Shown here: piece by piece, positions 1 to 7,500 of the stretch
Position numbering within the stretch: position 1 is the first letter of the stretch
Layout: the number at the start of each line of letters is the position of its first letter
Source of the DNA: Cyanobacteria bacterium HKST-UBA02
Lineage (GTDB): Bacteria > Cyanobacteriota > Vampirovibrionia > Obscuribacterales > Obscuribacteraceae
Direction: 5' to 3'
Length of the DNA stretch: 9,384 nt
NCBI GenBank assembly: GCA_020431945.1
Contig: JAGQHH010000432.1
Coordinates: forward strand, 1 to 9,384
Notes under the pieces: model-generated
Database searches by the model: none
What the model saw: only the letters and a program-made list of their open reading frames with translations
What the model was told of the DNA's origin: nothing
Program-made: the position numbers and the translations under genes

Positions 1-319
1 TCCCCAGGAGCTTCTGGACTTCCAGTCCTTCATGAATCACAACGAGAAATACGCCCGGGATATCACCGAAATTCCGGTGATTCTCTTCCAGGGATTCCAG
101 GATCATCTGGTGCGTCCCACCGGCACCTATGCTCTCTATCAAGCTCTTGCCACCGCCGAGAAGGATCTCATTTTCGTCGGCTCGGCGGAGCACCTGATCT
201 TCGAGGAAGGTCAGGCCTCCGAAGAATTGATCAAGATGCTGGTAGCCTGGCTCGACGGTCACGTCAAGCGGCTTTGCGATAGCGATGCAGTCTCTTCCGC
301 CGGTGAGGAGAGCCAATGA
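1..319 (+). CDS. Alpha/beta-hydrolase, C-terminal part (5' end outside window)
   Basis: The frame is open from base 2 to the TGA at 317-319, so this is the last ~105 residues of a longer gene; the ATG at 32 is probably internal. The fragment looks like the end of a serine hydrolase of the lysophospholipase/S33 type. A beta-strand, IPVILFQG, leads into FQDHLV, whose Asp (codon 101-103) fits the catalytic acid, and about 30 residues later SAEHLIFEE supplies the catalytic His (codon 191-193). The nucleophile elbow is upstream and unseen, so substrate and localisation cannot be judged. The tail after the last helix (about 20 residues rich in Ser, Asp and Glu) is polar and probably disordered. The stop codon overlaps the start of the next gene (ATGA), which implies translational coupling. 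The fold is fairly certain; the exact subfamily is not. Confidence 0.8.
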   Translation, partial: PQELLDFQSFMNHNEKYARDITEIPVILFQGFQDHLVRPTGTYALYQALATAEKDLIFVGSAEHLIFEEGQASEELIKMLVAWLDGHVKRLCDSDAVSSAGEESQ

Positions 320-837
320 GATTCGCAGTGGTTTCGATTATGCTTGTTTGCGCTCTTTTTTCTCCCGCGTTTGCCGAAGAGGGCACCGATAGTGGTGCGA
401 GCCGGAATATTGCGGAGAAGATCTCGTCTGAGAAGATCTCTTCTGAGAAGTCCTCTCCAGAAAAGATTTTTCAGCGCATCAAAGATCTCACAGCGGAGTT
501 TTATCCTAAAGCCAAGATCAAGAGCAAAGGCAACAACCTGCATATCGAGTTCAAGACCAGACCTTTCGAGGTGCCTGCCACCGGAGCCGTGGAACCGGGC
601 CCCGAGTGGGGCGGTATCCTCGTCGATTTGGAGCTGAAAGATGGTCCTTACCAGGGCAAAGACGCAGTCCCGAAAAAATTCAACGAGTATTCTTTCTATC
701 ATGTAGTCTTGATGGCGCCTTATTCTAAGAGCCACGATTGTCACCTGCTCACCAGGGTGGCTTATCCTTTCGACAAGTCTGCCGAATATGTGAAACAGCT
801 CGGCGAGATCGTCGACGATCTCGATTCTTATCTTTGA
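316..837 (+). CDS. Small exported protein of unknown function
   Basis: I do not recognise this 173-residue protein. Residues 1-20 form a clear Sec signal peptide: a basic start (MRF), a hydrophobic core and a probable cut after AFA at position 20. Cys12 is not preceded by a lipobox, so it is probably soluble in the periplasm or secreted rather than lipid-anchored. Residues 34-52 are a low-complexity linker made of repeated EKISS-like pentads. Residues 52-173 look like one alpha/beta domain with an aromatic stretch (EYSFYHVVLMAPY) and a helical C-terminus. The start is supported by a good Shine-Dalgarno GAGGAG at 305-310, five bases before the ATG, and by the ATGA overlap with the upstream hydrolase, so the two are one transcriptional unit. 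No catalytic motif is evident. Confidence 0.8.
   Translation: MRFAVVSIMLVCALFSPAFAEEGTDSGASRNIAEKISSEKISSEKSSPEKIFQRIKDLTAEFYPKAKIKSKGNNLHIEFKTRPFEVPATGAVEPGPEWGGILVDLELKDGPYQGKDAVPKKFNEYSFYHVVLMAPYSKSHDCHLLTRVAYPFDKSAEYVKQLGEIVDDLDSYL
415..468 (+). repeat. 15-bp in-frame tandem repeat encoding EKISS pentads
   Basis: Three consecutive 15-bp units start at 415, 430 and 445, followed by a partial fourth at 460. The first two units (GAGAAGATCTCGTCT and GAGAAGATCTCTTCT) differ at one base; the third and fourth are more diverged. They encode EKISS, EKISS, EKSSP and EKI, just after the signal peptide of the exported protein. Because the unit is a multiple of three, copy number can change without breaking the frame. 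It probably forms a flexible spacer between the export signal and the folded domain. Confidence 0.85.
804..823. repeat. 20-bp perfect palindrome at the end of the exported-protein gene
   Basis: The sequence CGAGATCGTCGACGATCTCG is its own reverse complement across all 20 bases. It lies inside the coding region, ending 11 bases before the stop codon, and is followed by the T-rich stretch ATTCTTATCTTT. As RNA it could fold into a compact stem of about eight pairs, so a weak intrinsic terminator overlapping the gene end is possible. It also encodes EIVDDLD, so coincidence with codon choice cannot be excluded. Confidence 0.45.
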
Positions 838-937
838 TCGTTCATCAATTCGATTTCGACAATCAGCGGGAAATGTTCCGAGCCTGTTAAAGGACCGGTT
901 CTGCTGCTGTTTTGATACTGGTGAAGTCCATTGCCTG

Positions 938-969
938 GTTGTGCTCTATCCCGTTTGTGCTCTATCCCG
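938..969. repeat. 16-bp tandem duplication in the spacer before the ATP-grasp gene
   Basis: Two adjacent 16-bp copies, 938-953 (GTTGTGCTCTATCCCG) and 954-969 (TTTGTGCTCTATCCCG), differ only in the first base. They lie about 110 bp upstream of the ATP-grasp start codon, in the 243-bp non-coding stretch 838-1080. That stretch otherwise shows only an AT-rich -10-like patch (TAATATAGA at 1028-1036, without a convincing -35) and a Shine-Dalgarno candidate GGGAG at 1063-1067. The copies could be regulator binding sites or a simple slippage duplication. Confidence 0.8.
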
Positions 970-1080
970 GTTGCAAAGGGAGGTGCGGTGCGTCTAGAAA
1001 GTAACCTGTGATACATTCGGTTGTCATTAATATAGACTGCATGATTCCGACGCAGGCAATCAGGGAGACTCGTATCGATC

Positions 1081-2127
1081 ATGAAAATCGCCATGTTTGT
1101 AAACGATGTCATGACCGAAAAGGATACTTATACCACCAATGTCATGGCCACCGCCGCCATCAACCGCGGTCACGAGGCCTGGGTCATCGGTGCGGATGAT
1201 TTCAGTTTCGACAAGGACGACAAGATCAGAGCCCGGGCAAGACATGCTCCGAAGTCGAGCTATAAGAGCGGTGCCACGTGGCTTCAAGATTTGAAAAGCG
1301 ATCGTGCCCGGGTCGAGGAGATCACCGTCGACGATCTCGATGTCCTTCTCCTGCGTAGCGACCCCAGTAATGACGTCGGTCCCAGGCAATGGGCCCAGGG
1401 TGTCGGCATCGATTTCGGAAGGGTGGCGCTCAAGCACGGTGTGATTGTGCTCAACGATCCCAACGGTCTTTCGAACGCACGCAACAAGATGTATTTCCAG
1501 AGCTTTCCAGAAGAGGTACGACCCCGTACTCTGATCACTCGCAATATCGAGAAGATTCGCAAGTTCGCCCGGGAAGAAGGCAACTGGGTGGTTCTCAAAC
1601 CGCTCCAGGGCTCCGGCGGCAAAGGCGTCTTTCTTGTAAAGCCTGATGAGATGTCCAACCTCAACCAGATCGTCGATGCCCTCAGCAAGGATGGTTATAT
1701 CATCGCCCAGGAGTATCTGCCTGCTGCAACCAAGGGTGATATCAGATTGTTTATGATGAACGGCGTGCCTTTCAGAGTGAAAGGCAAATATGCGGCTTTC
1801 AGGCGTATAGGCGCCGAGGGCGATATCCGCTCCAACGTTCATGCCGGCGGCTCGGTGGAGCCGGCGATCATCACCGACGAGGCCCTGGAGCTGGCCAATA
1901 TGGTCCGGCCGAAGCTGGTTCAGGACGGGATGTTCCTGGTCGGTCTCGATATCGTCGGCAACAAGCTCATGGAGATCAATGTCTTCTCCCCCGGCGGTCT
2001 GATAACTGCCCAGAAGTTCGAAGGCGTGAACTTTCCCCAGGCGGTGATCCAGGCTCTGGAGCACAAGGTCGACTACATGAAGTACTATCGCCGCAATTTC
2101 GACAATATCGAGATGAATACGCTTTAG
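1081..2127 (+). CDS. Glutathione-synthetase-type ATP-grasp ligase
   Basis: This 348-residue cytoplasmic enzyme has the layout of bacterial glutathione synthetase (GshB family), which joins a carboxylate to an amine through an acyl-phosphate made with ATP. Residues 1-125 are the N-terminal Rossmann-like region, starting MKIAMFVND. NDPNGLSNARNKMY (125-138) is the typical lead-in to the ATP-grasp fold. KPLQGSGGKGVF (173-184) is the ATP lysine and glycine-rich loop. QEY (210-212) is the hinge, GDIR (219-222) a substrate/phosphate contact, and D290, E298 and N300 in GLDIVGNKLMEIN are the expected Mg ligands. All key residues are present, so it should be active. Length fits GshB, but no gamma-glutamylcysteine synthetase lies nearby, and homologues beside DUF1704 peptidases may use another substrate; I therefore give no symbol. 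The ATG at 1081 is preceded by GGGAG (1063-1067), a slightly long spacing. A hairpin-rich gap separates it from the peptidase gene. Confidence 0.9.
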   Translation: MKIAMFVNDVMTEKDTYTTNVMATAAINRGHEAWVIGADDFSFDKDDKIRARARHAPKSSYKSGATWLQDLKSDRARVEEITVDDLDVLLLRSDPSNDVGPRQWAQGVGIDFGRVALKHGVIVLNDPNGLSNARNKMYFQSFPEEVRPRTLITRNIEKIRKFAREEGNWVVLKPLQGSGGKGVFLVKPDEMSNLNQIVDALSKDGYIIAQEYLPAATKGDIRLFMMNGVPFRVKGKYAAFRRIGAEGDIRSNVHAGGSVEPAIITDEALELANMVRPKLVQDGMFLVGLDIVGNKLMEINVFSPGGLITAQKFEGVNFPQAVIQALEHKVDYMKYYRRNFDNIEMNTL

Positions 2128-2154
2128 AGCAAAACGCTCGTTGAAGGTCAGACC

Positions 2155-2206
2155 ATATGACTGTGGGATCATCTTTTTTCTAAGAATCTTGATCCCACAG
2201 TCATAT
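2155..2206. repeat. Hairpin repeat, unit 1 (17-bp perfect inverted repeat)
   Basis: The arms ATATGACTGTGGGATCA (2155-2171) and TGATCCCACAGTCATAT (2190-2206) are perfect reverse complements over 17 bp, around an 18-base loop that holds a run of T followed by an A-rich stretch. The element begins 28 bp after the ATP-grasp stop codon. The T-run sits inside the loop and the sequence after the second arm is not T-rich, so this is not a standard intrinsic terminator. Possible roles are transcript 3'-end stabilisation, a site for a dimeric DNA-binding protein, or a small mobile palindromic element. Confidence 0.9.
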
Positions 2207-2218
2207 TCGGTGCTGGAG

Positions 2219-2268
2219 ATGACTGTGAGATCATTTTTTTTCCAAAGAACTTGATCTGACAGTCATAT
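2219..2268. repeat. Hairpin repeat, unit 2 (imperfect copy of unit 1)
   Basis: The arms ATGACTGTGAGATCA (2219-2233) and TGATCTGACAGTCAT (2252-2266) pair at 14 of 15 positions, with one G-G mismatch. Aligned without gaps to 2157-2206, the 50-bp units match at 42 positions, including the loop's T-run and following A-rich part; start-to-start distance is 62 bp. Relative to unit 1, one G-C pair has become A-T through changes in both arms (2228 with 2257), which suggests that the fold itself is kept. The 12-bp spacer between the units shows no similarity to them. Confidence 0.85.
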
Positions 2269-2315
2269 CGTCTCAATGTCGATTCGAGCTGGGCTCAGAG
2301 CGATGGCGAAGTGAG

Positions 2316-2495
2316 GGCTCGAGACGTGCGGGCTCGAACAGAGCGGGTGCGCGTTCTGCAGGCTCGAACACAGCGGGCTCGAACAGAGCGGGTGCGCGTT
2401 CTGCAGGCTCGAACACAGCGGGCTCGAGCAATGCAGGCTCGAACACAGCGGGCGCGAGAAGTGCGGGCTCGAGCACTGCAGGCTCGAGCAGGGCT
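2316..2495. repeat. GC-rich tandem array, twelve 15-bp units
   Basis: Twelve back-to-back 15-bp units, mostly of the form GGCTCGAACACAGCG with variants such as GGCTCGAGCACTGCA and GGTGCGCGTTCTGCA, fill these 180 bp. There is a higher-order period: the three-unit block 2331-2375 is repeated identically at 2376-2420. Outer units are more diverged than inner ones, typical of an array that expands by slippage or unequal exchange. Several reading frames on both strands stay open only because the unit is a multiple of three and lacks stops; none has convincing start signals or joins the next gene in frame, so I read it as non-coding. Units with CTCGAG or CTGCAG are self-complementary and could pair with each other in RNA. 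The array ends 23 bp before the metallopeptidase start. Confidence 0.95.
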
Positions 2496-2507
2496 TGTGG
2501 GCCGGGA

Positions 2508-2516
2508 TGCTACTAT
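2508..2516 (+). promoter_or_regulatory. Extended -10 promoter-like element before the metallopeptidase gene
   Basis: TGCTACTAT at 2508-2516 fits the extended -10 pattern (TG, one base, then a hexamer sharing four of six positions with TATAAT). No good -35 lies at the right distance, which extended -10 promoters can tolerate. The predicted transcription start, about seven bases downstream, falls near 2523, almost on the GTG/ATG start codons at 2519-2524. No proper Shine-Dalgarno precedes those codons, which agrees with a leaderless mRNA. This is inference from sequence alone. Confidence 0.35.
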
Positions 2517-2518
2517 AG

Positions 2519-4456
2519 GTGATGTTATCCCGGGTGGCGACGACCTTGAAAGCATCCAAGAAAGACCTCAAAAAGGAAACGAGCCCCCTGAGCGCTTATG
2601 TAAAAAGCCGTCTCGAGGACAGCAAACAGGTCAGGCGGGCGGTGGCGCCCTGGGGAAAGATCAGTATCGACCGGCAGTTGCCGTTCCTGGTGGTCTATCG
2701 CAAGCCCGAGGGACGGACGAGCCTCGGTGACGAGCGTTTCGTCATGGGCGAGGCTTCCTTCCTCACCGCATCCGGTGCGGAGAGCCATCACCCGGGCATT
2801 GCCGAGCTGGTTTCGGAAGTGGCTTCGGTGCTCTCGGAGAAATTCTCGGCGTTTCTGATCATCGAGGTCTGGATATCGCATCTCGAGGCCAAGGGCGATA
2901 TGCCCGAGCGTCCGCCGCAATTCCGCCTCCATCTTCCCTCCAGGGATTACCTGAAGCTGGACATCGACGGCTTCGCCTCGGCTCTGCGCCGCATCCGGGT
3001 CCAGAGGCAGGAGTCGGTGATCGAGATGGTCTGCCAGCAATCTGCCTGCCCGCCCGGTCTCATGCCCCTCATGGGGCGCAAGGAGTCGGTGAAGAAGAAC
3101 ATCTATTTCCTGGGAGTGGAGATATTCGACGTCTATCGCGACTCCGAGACCAATCTCGACTTTCCCCTGATGCTGCAGACCATTCGCCGCGGTTTCTCCA
3201 GGGCGCTCAAGCGTTTTATCTTCGAGTTCACCCACCAGCACACGACTTATCGGCCCCGCAACTTTCAGGTCCTGGGCAGGCGCAGTCTGGTCAAAGCGGT
3301 CTGGGAGGTGGACAGACAACTGGCTGACCTGAGCCGTTCTTTCGATCTGGTGCTCTGCGCCACTCCCACCAATTATCATGCTGCTTTCGAAGAGTTCAAG
3401 AAAAAGCATTTCGAGGCTCAGCCGCGTTTTCTCTACAGACCCGTTGTGGTGGAGCCCGCCGAGTTGAAGCGCGTGCTCTATTCGGTGCCTATCGAGCGCA
3501 TCGAAGATCCGGCGCTCGCCCAGCTCTTTCGCTCCCAGAGGCAGGGGCTCGATCGCAAACTGACCATGCTTGCCGATCGGGGCACCAAGAAGTTTCTCTA
3601 CGGGAGCATGCAGCTCTACGGTGTTCCCGAGGACTCCTATATCGAGCTTGCCAGGCATGTGCTGGCCACGGTGCCGGTGGATGAGAGCGAAGAGCCCGAG
3701 CCCAATTTGATGACCGCCAGAATGATCGCCGAGGAGGCGAAGAAGGAAATCGCCTACTACCGCAATCAGAATTCGGATTTCGGAGCGCAGGTGGAAGTCC
3801 GGGATGACATAGCCGGGATTATGGTAAGCAACGGCAATCTGCTCATCAATCACCGTCTCAAGATTCCGGATCACAGAGTTCGCGCTCTCTTGCAGCATGA
3901 GATCGGCACCCATGTGGTTACTTATCATAACGGTCGCGCCCAGCCATTTCAGCAGCTAGCCACCGGGCTCATCGGCTATGACGAAGTGCAGGAAGGTCTG
4001 GCTGTGATGGCTGAGTTCCTTGCCGGGGGTCTGAGCAACAAGCGAATGCGGATCCTGGCCGGGCGCGTGGTGGGGGTGGGCATGATGCTTGCCGGGGCGA
4101 CCTTCGTGGAAACCTATCGGGAGCTCGTGCATCGCTATCGTTTCAAGCGCAAGCCGGCATTCTCGCTGGTGATGAGAGTCTATCGCGCCGGCGGCTTCAC
4201 CAAGGATGCCATCTATATGCGCGGTCTCATCTGGCTGTTCGAGTATCTCAAGGACGGGGGCAATCTCGAGACCCTTCTTCTGGGCAAGATGCCCCAGGCG
4301 CAGCTTCCCCTCATTCGTGAGCTTCGCTGGCGCAATGTCCTCAAGCCCCCTTCGGTGATGCCCCGCTATCTCGAGTTCGAGGAAGCAAAAGAGCGCCTTG
4401 CCCTGATCAGGGAAGGGATGACTCTGGAGGAGCTCAGCCGGGCCATGAAAAAGTAA
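2519..4456 (+). CDS. DUF1704/'QEGLA' zinc metallopeptidase (MATCAP-type, probable carboxypeptidase)
   Basis: This 645-residue protein belongs to the family annotated as 'flavohemoglobin expression-modulating QEGLA motif protein' (DUF1704), now known as the MATCAP family after a human microtubule-associated tyrosine carboxypeptidase. The catalytic region is in the C-terminal half: HEIGTH (460-465) is the HExxxH zinc-binding and catalytic motif, and QEGLA (491-495) supplies the likely third zinc ligand, Glu492. The N-terminal ~285 residues (WGKISIDRQLPFLVVYR onward) form the extra domain found in longer bacterial members. No signal peptide or clear membrane segment is seen, so it is probably cytoplasmic. 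An in-frame stop at 2516-2518 confines the start to GTG 2519, ATG 2522, GTG 2534 or TTG 2546; 2519/2522 is preferred. It follows an ATP-grasp ligase and precedes a kinase-TPR gene by 60 nt. Substrate unknown; family assignment strong. Confidence 0.9.
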   Translation: MMLSRVATTLKASKKDLKKETSPLSAYVKSRLEDSKQVRRAVAPWGKISIDRQLPFLVVYRKPEGRTSLGDERFVMGEASFLTASGAESHHPGIAELVSEVASVLSEKFSAFLIIEVWISHLEAKGDMPERPPQFRLHLPSRDYLKLDIDGFASALRRIRVQRQESVIEMVCQQSACPPGLMPLMGRKESVKKNIYFLGVEIFDVYRDSETNLDFPLMLQTIRRGFSRALKRFIFEFTHQHTTYRPRNFQVLGRRSLVKAVWEVDRQLADLSRSFDLVLCATPTNYHAAFEEFKKKHFEAQPRFLYRPVVVEPAELKRVLYSVPIERIEDPALAQLFRSQRQGLDRKLTMLADRGTKKFLYGSMQLYGVPEDSYIELARHVLATVPVDESEEPEPNLMTARMIAEEAKKEIAYYRNQNSDFGAQVEVRDDIAGIMVSNGNLLINHRLKIPDHRVRALLQHEIGTHVVTYHNGRAQPFQQLATGLIGYDEVQEGLAVMAEFLAGGLSNKRMRILAGRVVGVGMMLAGATFVETYRELVHRYRFKRKPAFSLVMRVYRAGGFTKDAIYMRGLIWLFEYLKDGGNLETLLLGKMPQAQLPLIRELRWRNVLKPPSVMPRYLEFEEAKERLALIREGMTLEELSRAMKK

Positions 4457-4516
4457 GTCTAGTTATACATAGAAACAGGGTAAAAGAGATCATGACAGGA
4501 CCATGAGATCTCGCCT

Positions 4517-7500
4517 GTGTGGCCTACTCCCCAGGACTATAACGAAGCAATACAACAGCCCGGTCTTTGCTTTGAAGACTCCGATCTGAAAGGCTCAACG
4601 GTGGAGCTCAATCACCTCGGGCTGCCTCGCTCCATGACCGGGTCTTTCGCCAGTGTCTACCGGATGTCCAACCTGGACCGGACCTTTGCCGTGCGCTGCT
4701 TTCTCGAGGGGCGGGAGGACCTGGAGGAGCGCTATGCTGCTATAGCAAAGACCCTGGCTGAGTCGGGGCTGAGTTGCTTCGTGGGCTTCGAGTTCGTCGA
4801 GAGAGGCATCAAAGTCCTGGGGCGCTGGTATCCCATCGTCAAGATGGAATGGGTGGACGGGGAGCCCCTGGAGAAATATCTCAATCGTTTCGCTCGAAAC
4901 AGCTCGCGGGTGGAGAGCGTCAGCCGCTGGTTCGACGAGATGCTCGCCGGTCTTGCCGAGCATGATATCGCCCATGGTGACCTTCAACATGGCAATATTC
5001 TGGTCGGCGATACCGGAATCAAACTGATCGACTATGACGGTATGTTCGTTCCGTCCCTTTCGGGAAAGGCCAGTCCCGAGCTCGGGCACCGCAACTTTCA
5101 GCATCCCGGACGCGCTCAGGACTTCTACGATTCCGGTCTGGATAATTTTTCAGCCTGGGTGATCGCCATCTCGCTGAAAGCCCTCAGTCTCGAGCCCGGT
5201 CTCTGGAGGGAGCTGGGAGGCGGTGATGATTGTCTCTTGTTTCGTGGGACCGACTTCCGGTCGCCGGAGAACTCTCTGGTCTTTCGGACTCTGCTCGATC
5301 ATGAGTCCGAAGAGCTCAGGGCTATGACCGAGAAGTTCTTGCGTCTTCTCGTCATACGCCCGCAGTCCATTCCCCCCGTCACTGTGGAAGGAGAAGCTCT
5401 CAAAGAGCTGCTTGCCGACGAGAGCCTGGTTTATATCGAGCGTAGCGTCATTGCCTCGGAGCACGGCAGGGTGATGGGGACCGTGGATCACACCCAGTGG
5501 CTAATCGACCAGATAGCTGCTCTGGAGGCGGAAAAGAGCCTGCCTACGCGGCGCTCGGCCCGGGGTGTCTCCAGGTATGCCAGGCTGGTGGACACTGTCG
5601 GTCGAAGCATGTCCAGCATGGGCAAGCAGGCCTGGCGCCGGATGGTGTCGGTGGTGGCACGCATGCAATGGGTCCAGGAAGGCCTTGATGAAGCCGGGCG
5701 AGCTTTCAACGACAGCGACTATCTGGGTGCCATCAAAGTCTACAGCGAGCTAGCCGAATGGAGCGCCGTGGCTGTCGACTCGTCGGACCGCGATGCGATT
5801 ATCGAGAAAGCCATCGAGGTGTTCATCAATCTCGGCTACTGCTATGTCGAGATCAATCAGCTCGGAACCGCAGCCCATTATTTCAAAGAAGCTAAGCGAA
5901 TCGCCAAGGACAGCGGTCGGGGTGAGGAGGAATTGCGAGCTGCTCTTTTGATCTCGGCAGCTTATTTCGAGCTTGGCCAGAGGGACCGGGCAATCATCGA
6001 CCTCGAGAAAGCCGTGAGCTCTCCCAGTGTTCTTATTGGAGCGGTGCGCCGGGAGAAAGGCTGGTCTTTCGGTCGGCGCATCACCATCCCGAGCATGATG
6101 GTGGATCTCGGTCACAAGTATGTCCGGGACAATGCCGCTTCCGGGGCGAAATTCTGCTACGAGGCGGCCATGGAGTCGCTCCGCTGGCTCGAGCATGCCG
6201 GTCAGAACCAGGCTGAGGCTCTAATCTCGCGAGCCACGGCAGGGGTTTGTATAACCAGAATCGACGAGCTCAGTAAAGCCGAGCTTGTGGAGTTTTTTCT
6301 CCAGCATGTCGACACCCCGGAGAAGCTGCAGGATCTTCTGCAGTCGGAGCGCAAGGGCATGCTTTCCTCTGATCCCAGATATGGTGACCTGCTTCGCCTG
6401 GTAGCGGATCATTTCAGTGCCGCCGACGAGACCGAGTCGGCTGAAGCCGTCTATCGAACCGCTCTGGCCGTCTACCGTGCTGCCGGTCTGAATCGCCATC
6501 AGAGCTGCATCACCATATGTTTGCTTGGACTGGGCAAGGTCGAAGACGCTGTTACCGGTCTGCTCGCCTCTTATCCCTGGGAAAAGGGGTATTCTCGCGA
6601 GTTGAGCGATAAGCTCGTAAGAGTCGATGACTATTTGCAAGCCCTCTGTGTCGGAGCGCTGATCTTCGAGGACGACAGCCAGCGAAGCCGCTATCCATGT
6701 ATCGAGCGTTTGATCCAGCTCTGCCCTGAGCCCGGGGAGCTGCTGGGGATACTTTCTGATCTCGAGTCTTCCCGGATCGGATCCATACTAGCCCTGGCGG
6801 AGCTATTTCTAGCCATGGCAGCGGAGCTCAAAGAGCTCTCGAGGACGCATGAGGCGAAGCTACATTATGCAAGCGCTTTTCGAACCTTCCAGAGAGTCGG
6901 GCTCAACGAAGATCATGGCAGTGCGATCATGGAAAGCCTCCTGGGCAGTGGTGATCTGGAGACGGCAGCGGGGCTGCTTATCGACGGAGGCAATCTCGAG
7001 ACCACGATCAAGCTTCTCGCTAAAGTGATGATCGGCCGCGGTGCTTACCAGGCTGAGACCACCACCCTGCTCATGCAGAAAGTAATCGAGCACCAGCTCT
7101 CTCTGCCGGTGGCGGCAGTGGGCGAGTACGAGCTCAACAAATCCCTGGAGCTTCTCGAATGGTGCGCCGGGGAGGACAGCCCGGTCCTGGAGCAGATGCG
7201 TGAAGGGGTGAACAGATGGTTCGAGCACCGTGAGCTCAATATCGCCCATAATCTCGTGAGCCAGGGACAGTTCGGCCCGGCCCAGAGCATCTTCGAGAAA
7301 TACGAGGGACCTGCAGGTCCCAATGTGGTCTCGGTGCTCGAGCTCTGGGCGATGAAATATCTGATCGCTGCAGTAGCGGACGGCTCCTCCCAGGCGCTCA
7401 CCGACCGGTACACCCTGGGCTGTGCCACCGAGATCATCTCGACCCTGCGTGAAAGAGAGGCTCTGCGCCCGGAGTTCGCCGCTCAAGTGGCGGAGCTGAT

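Noticed and set aside
811..1344. Shared GTCGACGATCTCGAT in the exported protein (from 811) and the ATP-grasp gene (from 1330)
   Set aside because: Both encode a VDDLD stretch with the same favoured codons, so it is explained by protein sequence and codon choice.
2141..2155. A third, degenerate hairpin arm before unit 1
   Set aside because: TTGAAGGTCAGACCA matches the arm consensus of unit 2 at only 11 of 15 positions and has no partner arm.
1060..2172. 370-codon open frame antisense to the ATP-grasp gene
   Set aside because: It lies almost wholly opposite a gene with unmistakable ATP-grasp motifs and its translation shows no recognisable domain; codon bias of the real gene keeps the opposite frame open.
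2155..2268. Pair of standard intrinsic terminators
   Set aside because: The T-runs are within the loops; the sequence after each closing arm is not T-rich on either strand.
2316..2495. CRISPR array
   Set aside because: Units are 15 bp with no unique spacers between them and no cas genes are present.
2263..2571. Repeat array read as a pentapeptide-repeat protein on either strand
   Set aside because: The frames read as units such as ARTQR, GSNTA or CSSLQ, none of which fits the A(D/N)LXX pattern of pentapeptide-repeat proteins; openness follows from a stop-free unit of 15 bp and no frame has good start signals.
2525..3928. 467-codon open frame antisense to the metallopeptidase gene
   Set aside because: It is a shadow of the DUF1704 gene; its translation is rich in His, Leu, Gly and Asp without domain pattern, typical of antisense of GC-rich coding DNA.
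4492..4506. Mini-ORF ATG ACA GGA CCA TGA before the kinase gene
   Set aside because: It has four sense codons, a frame different from the kinase gene, and no attenuator-like structure, so a leader-peptide role cannot be supported.
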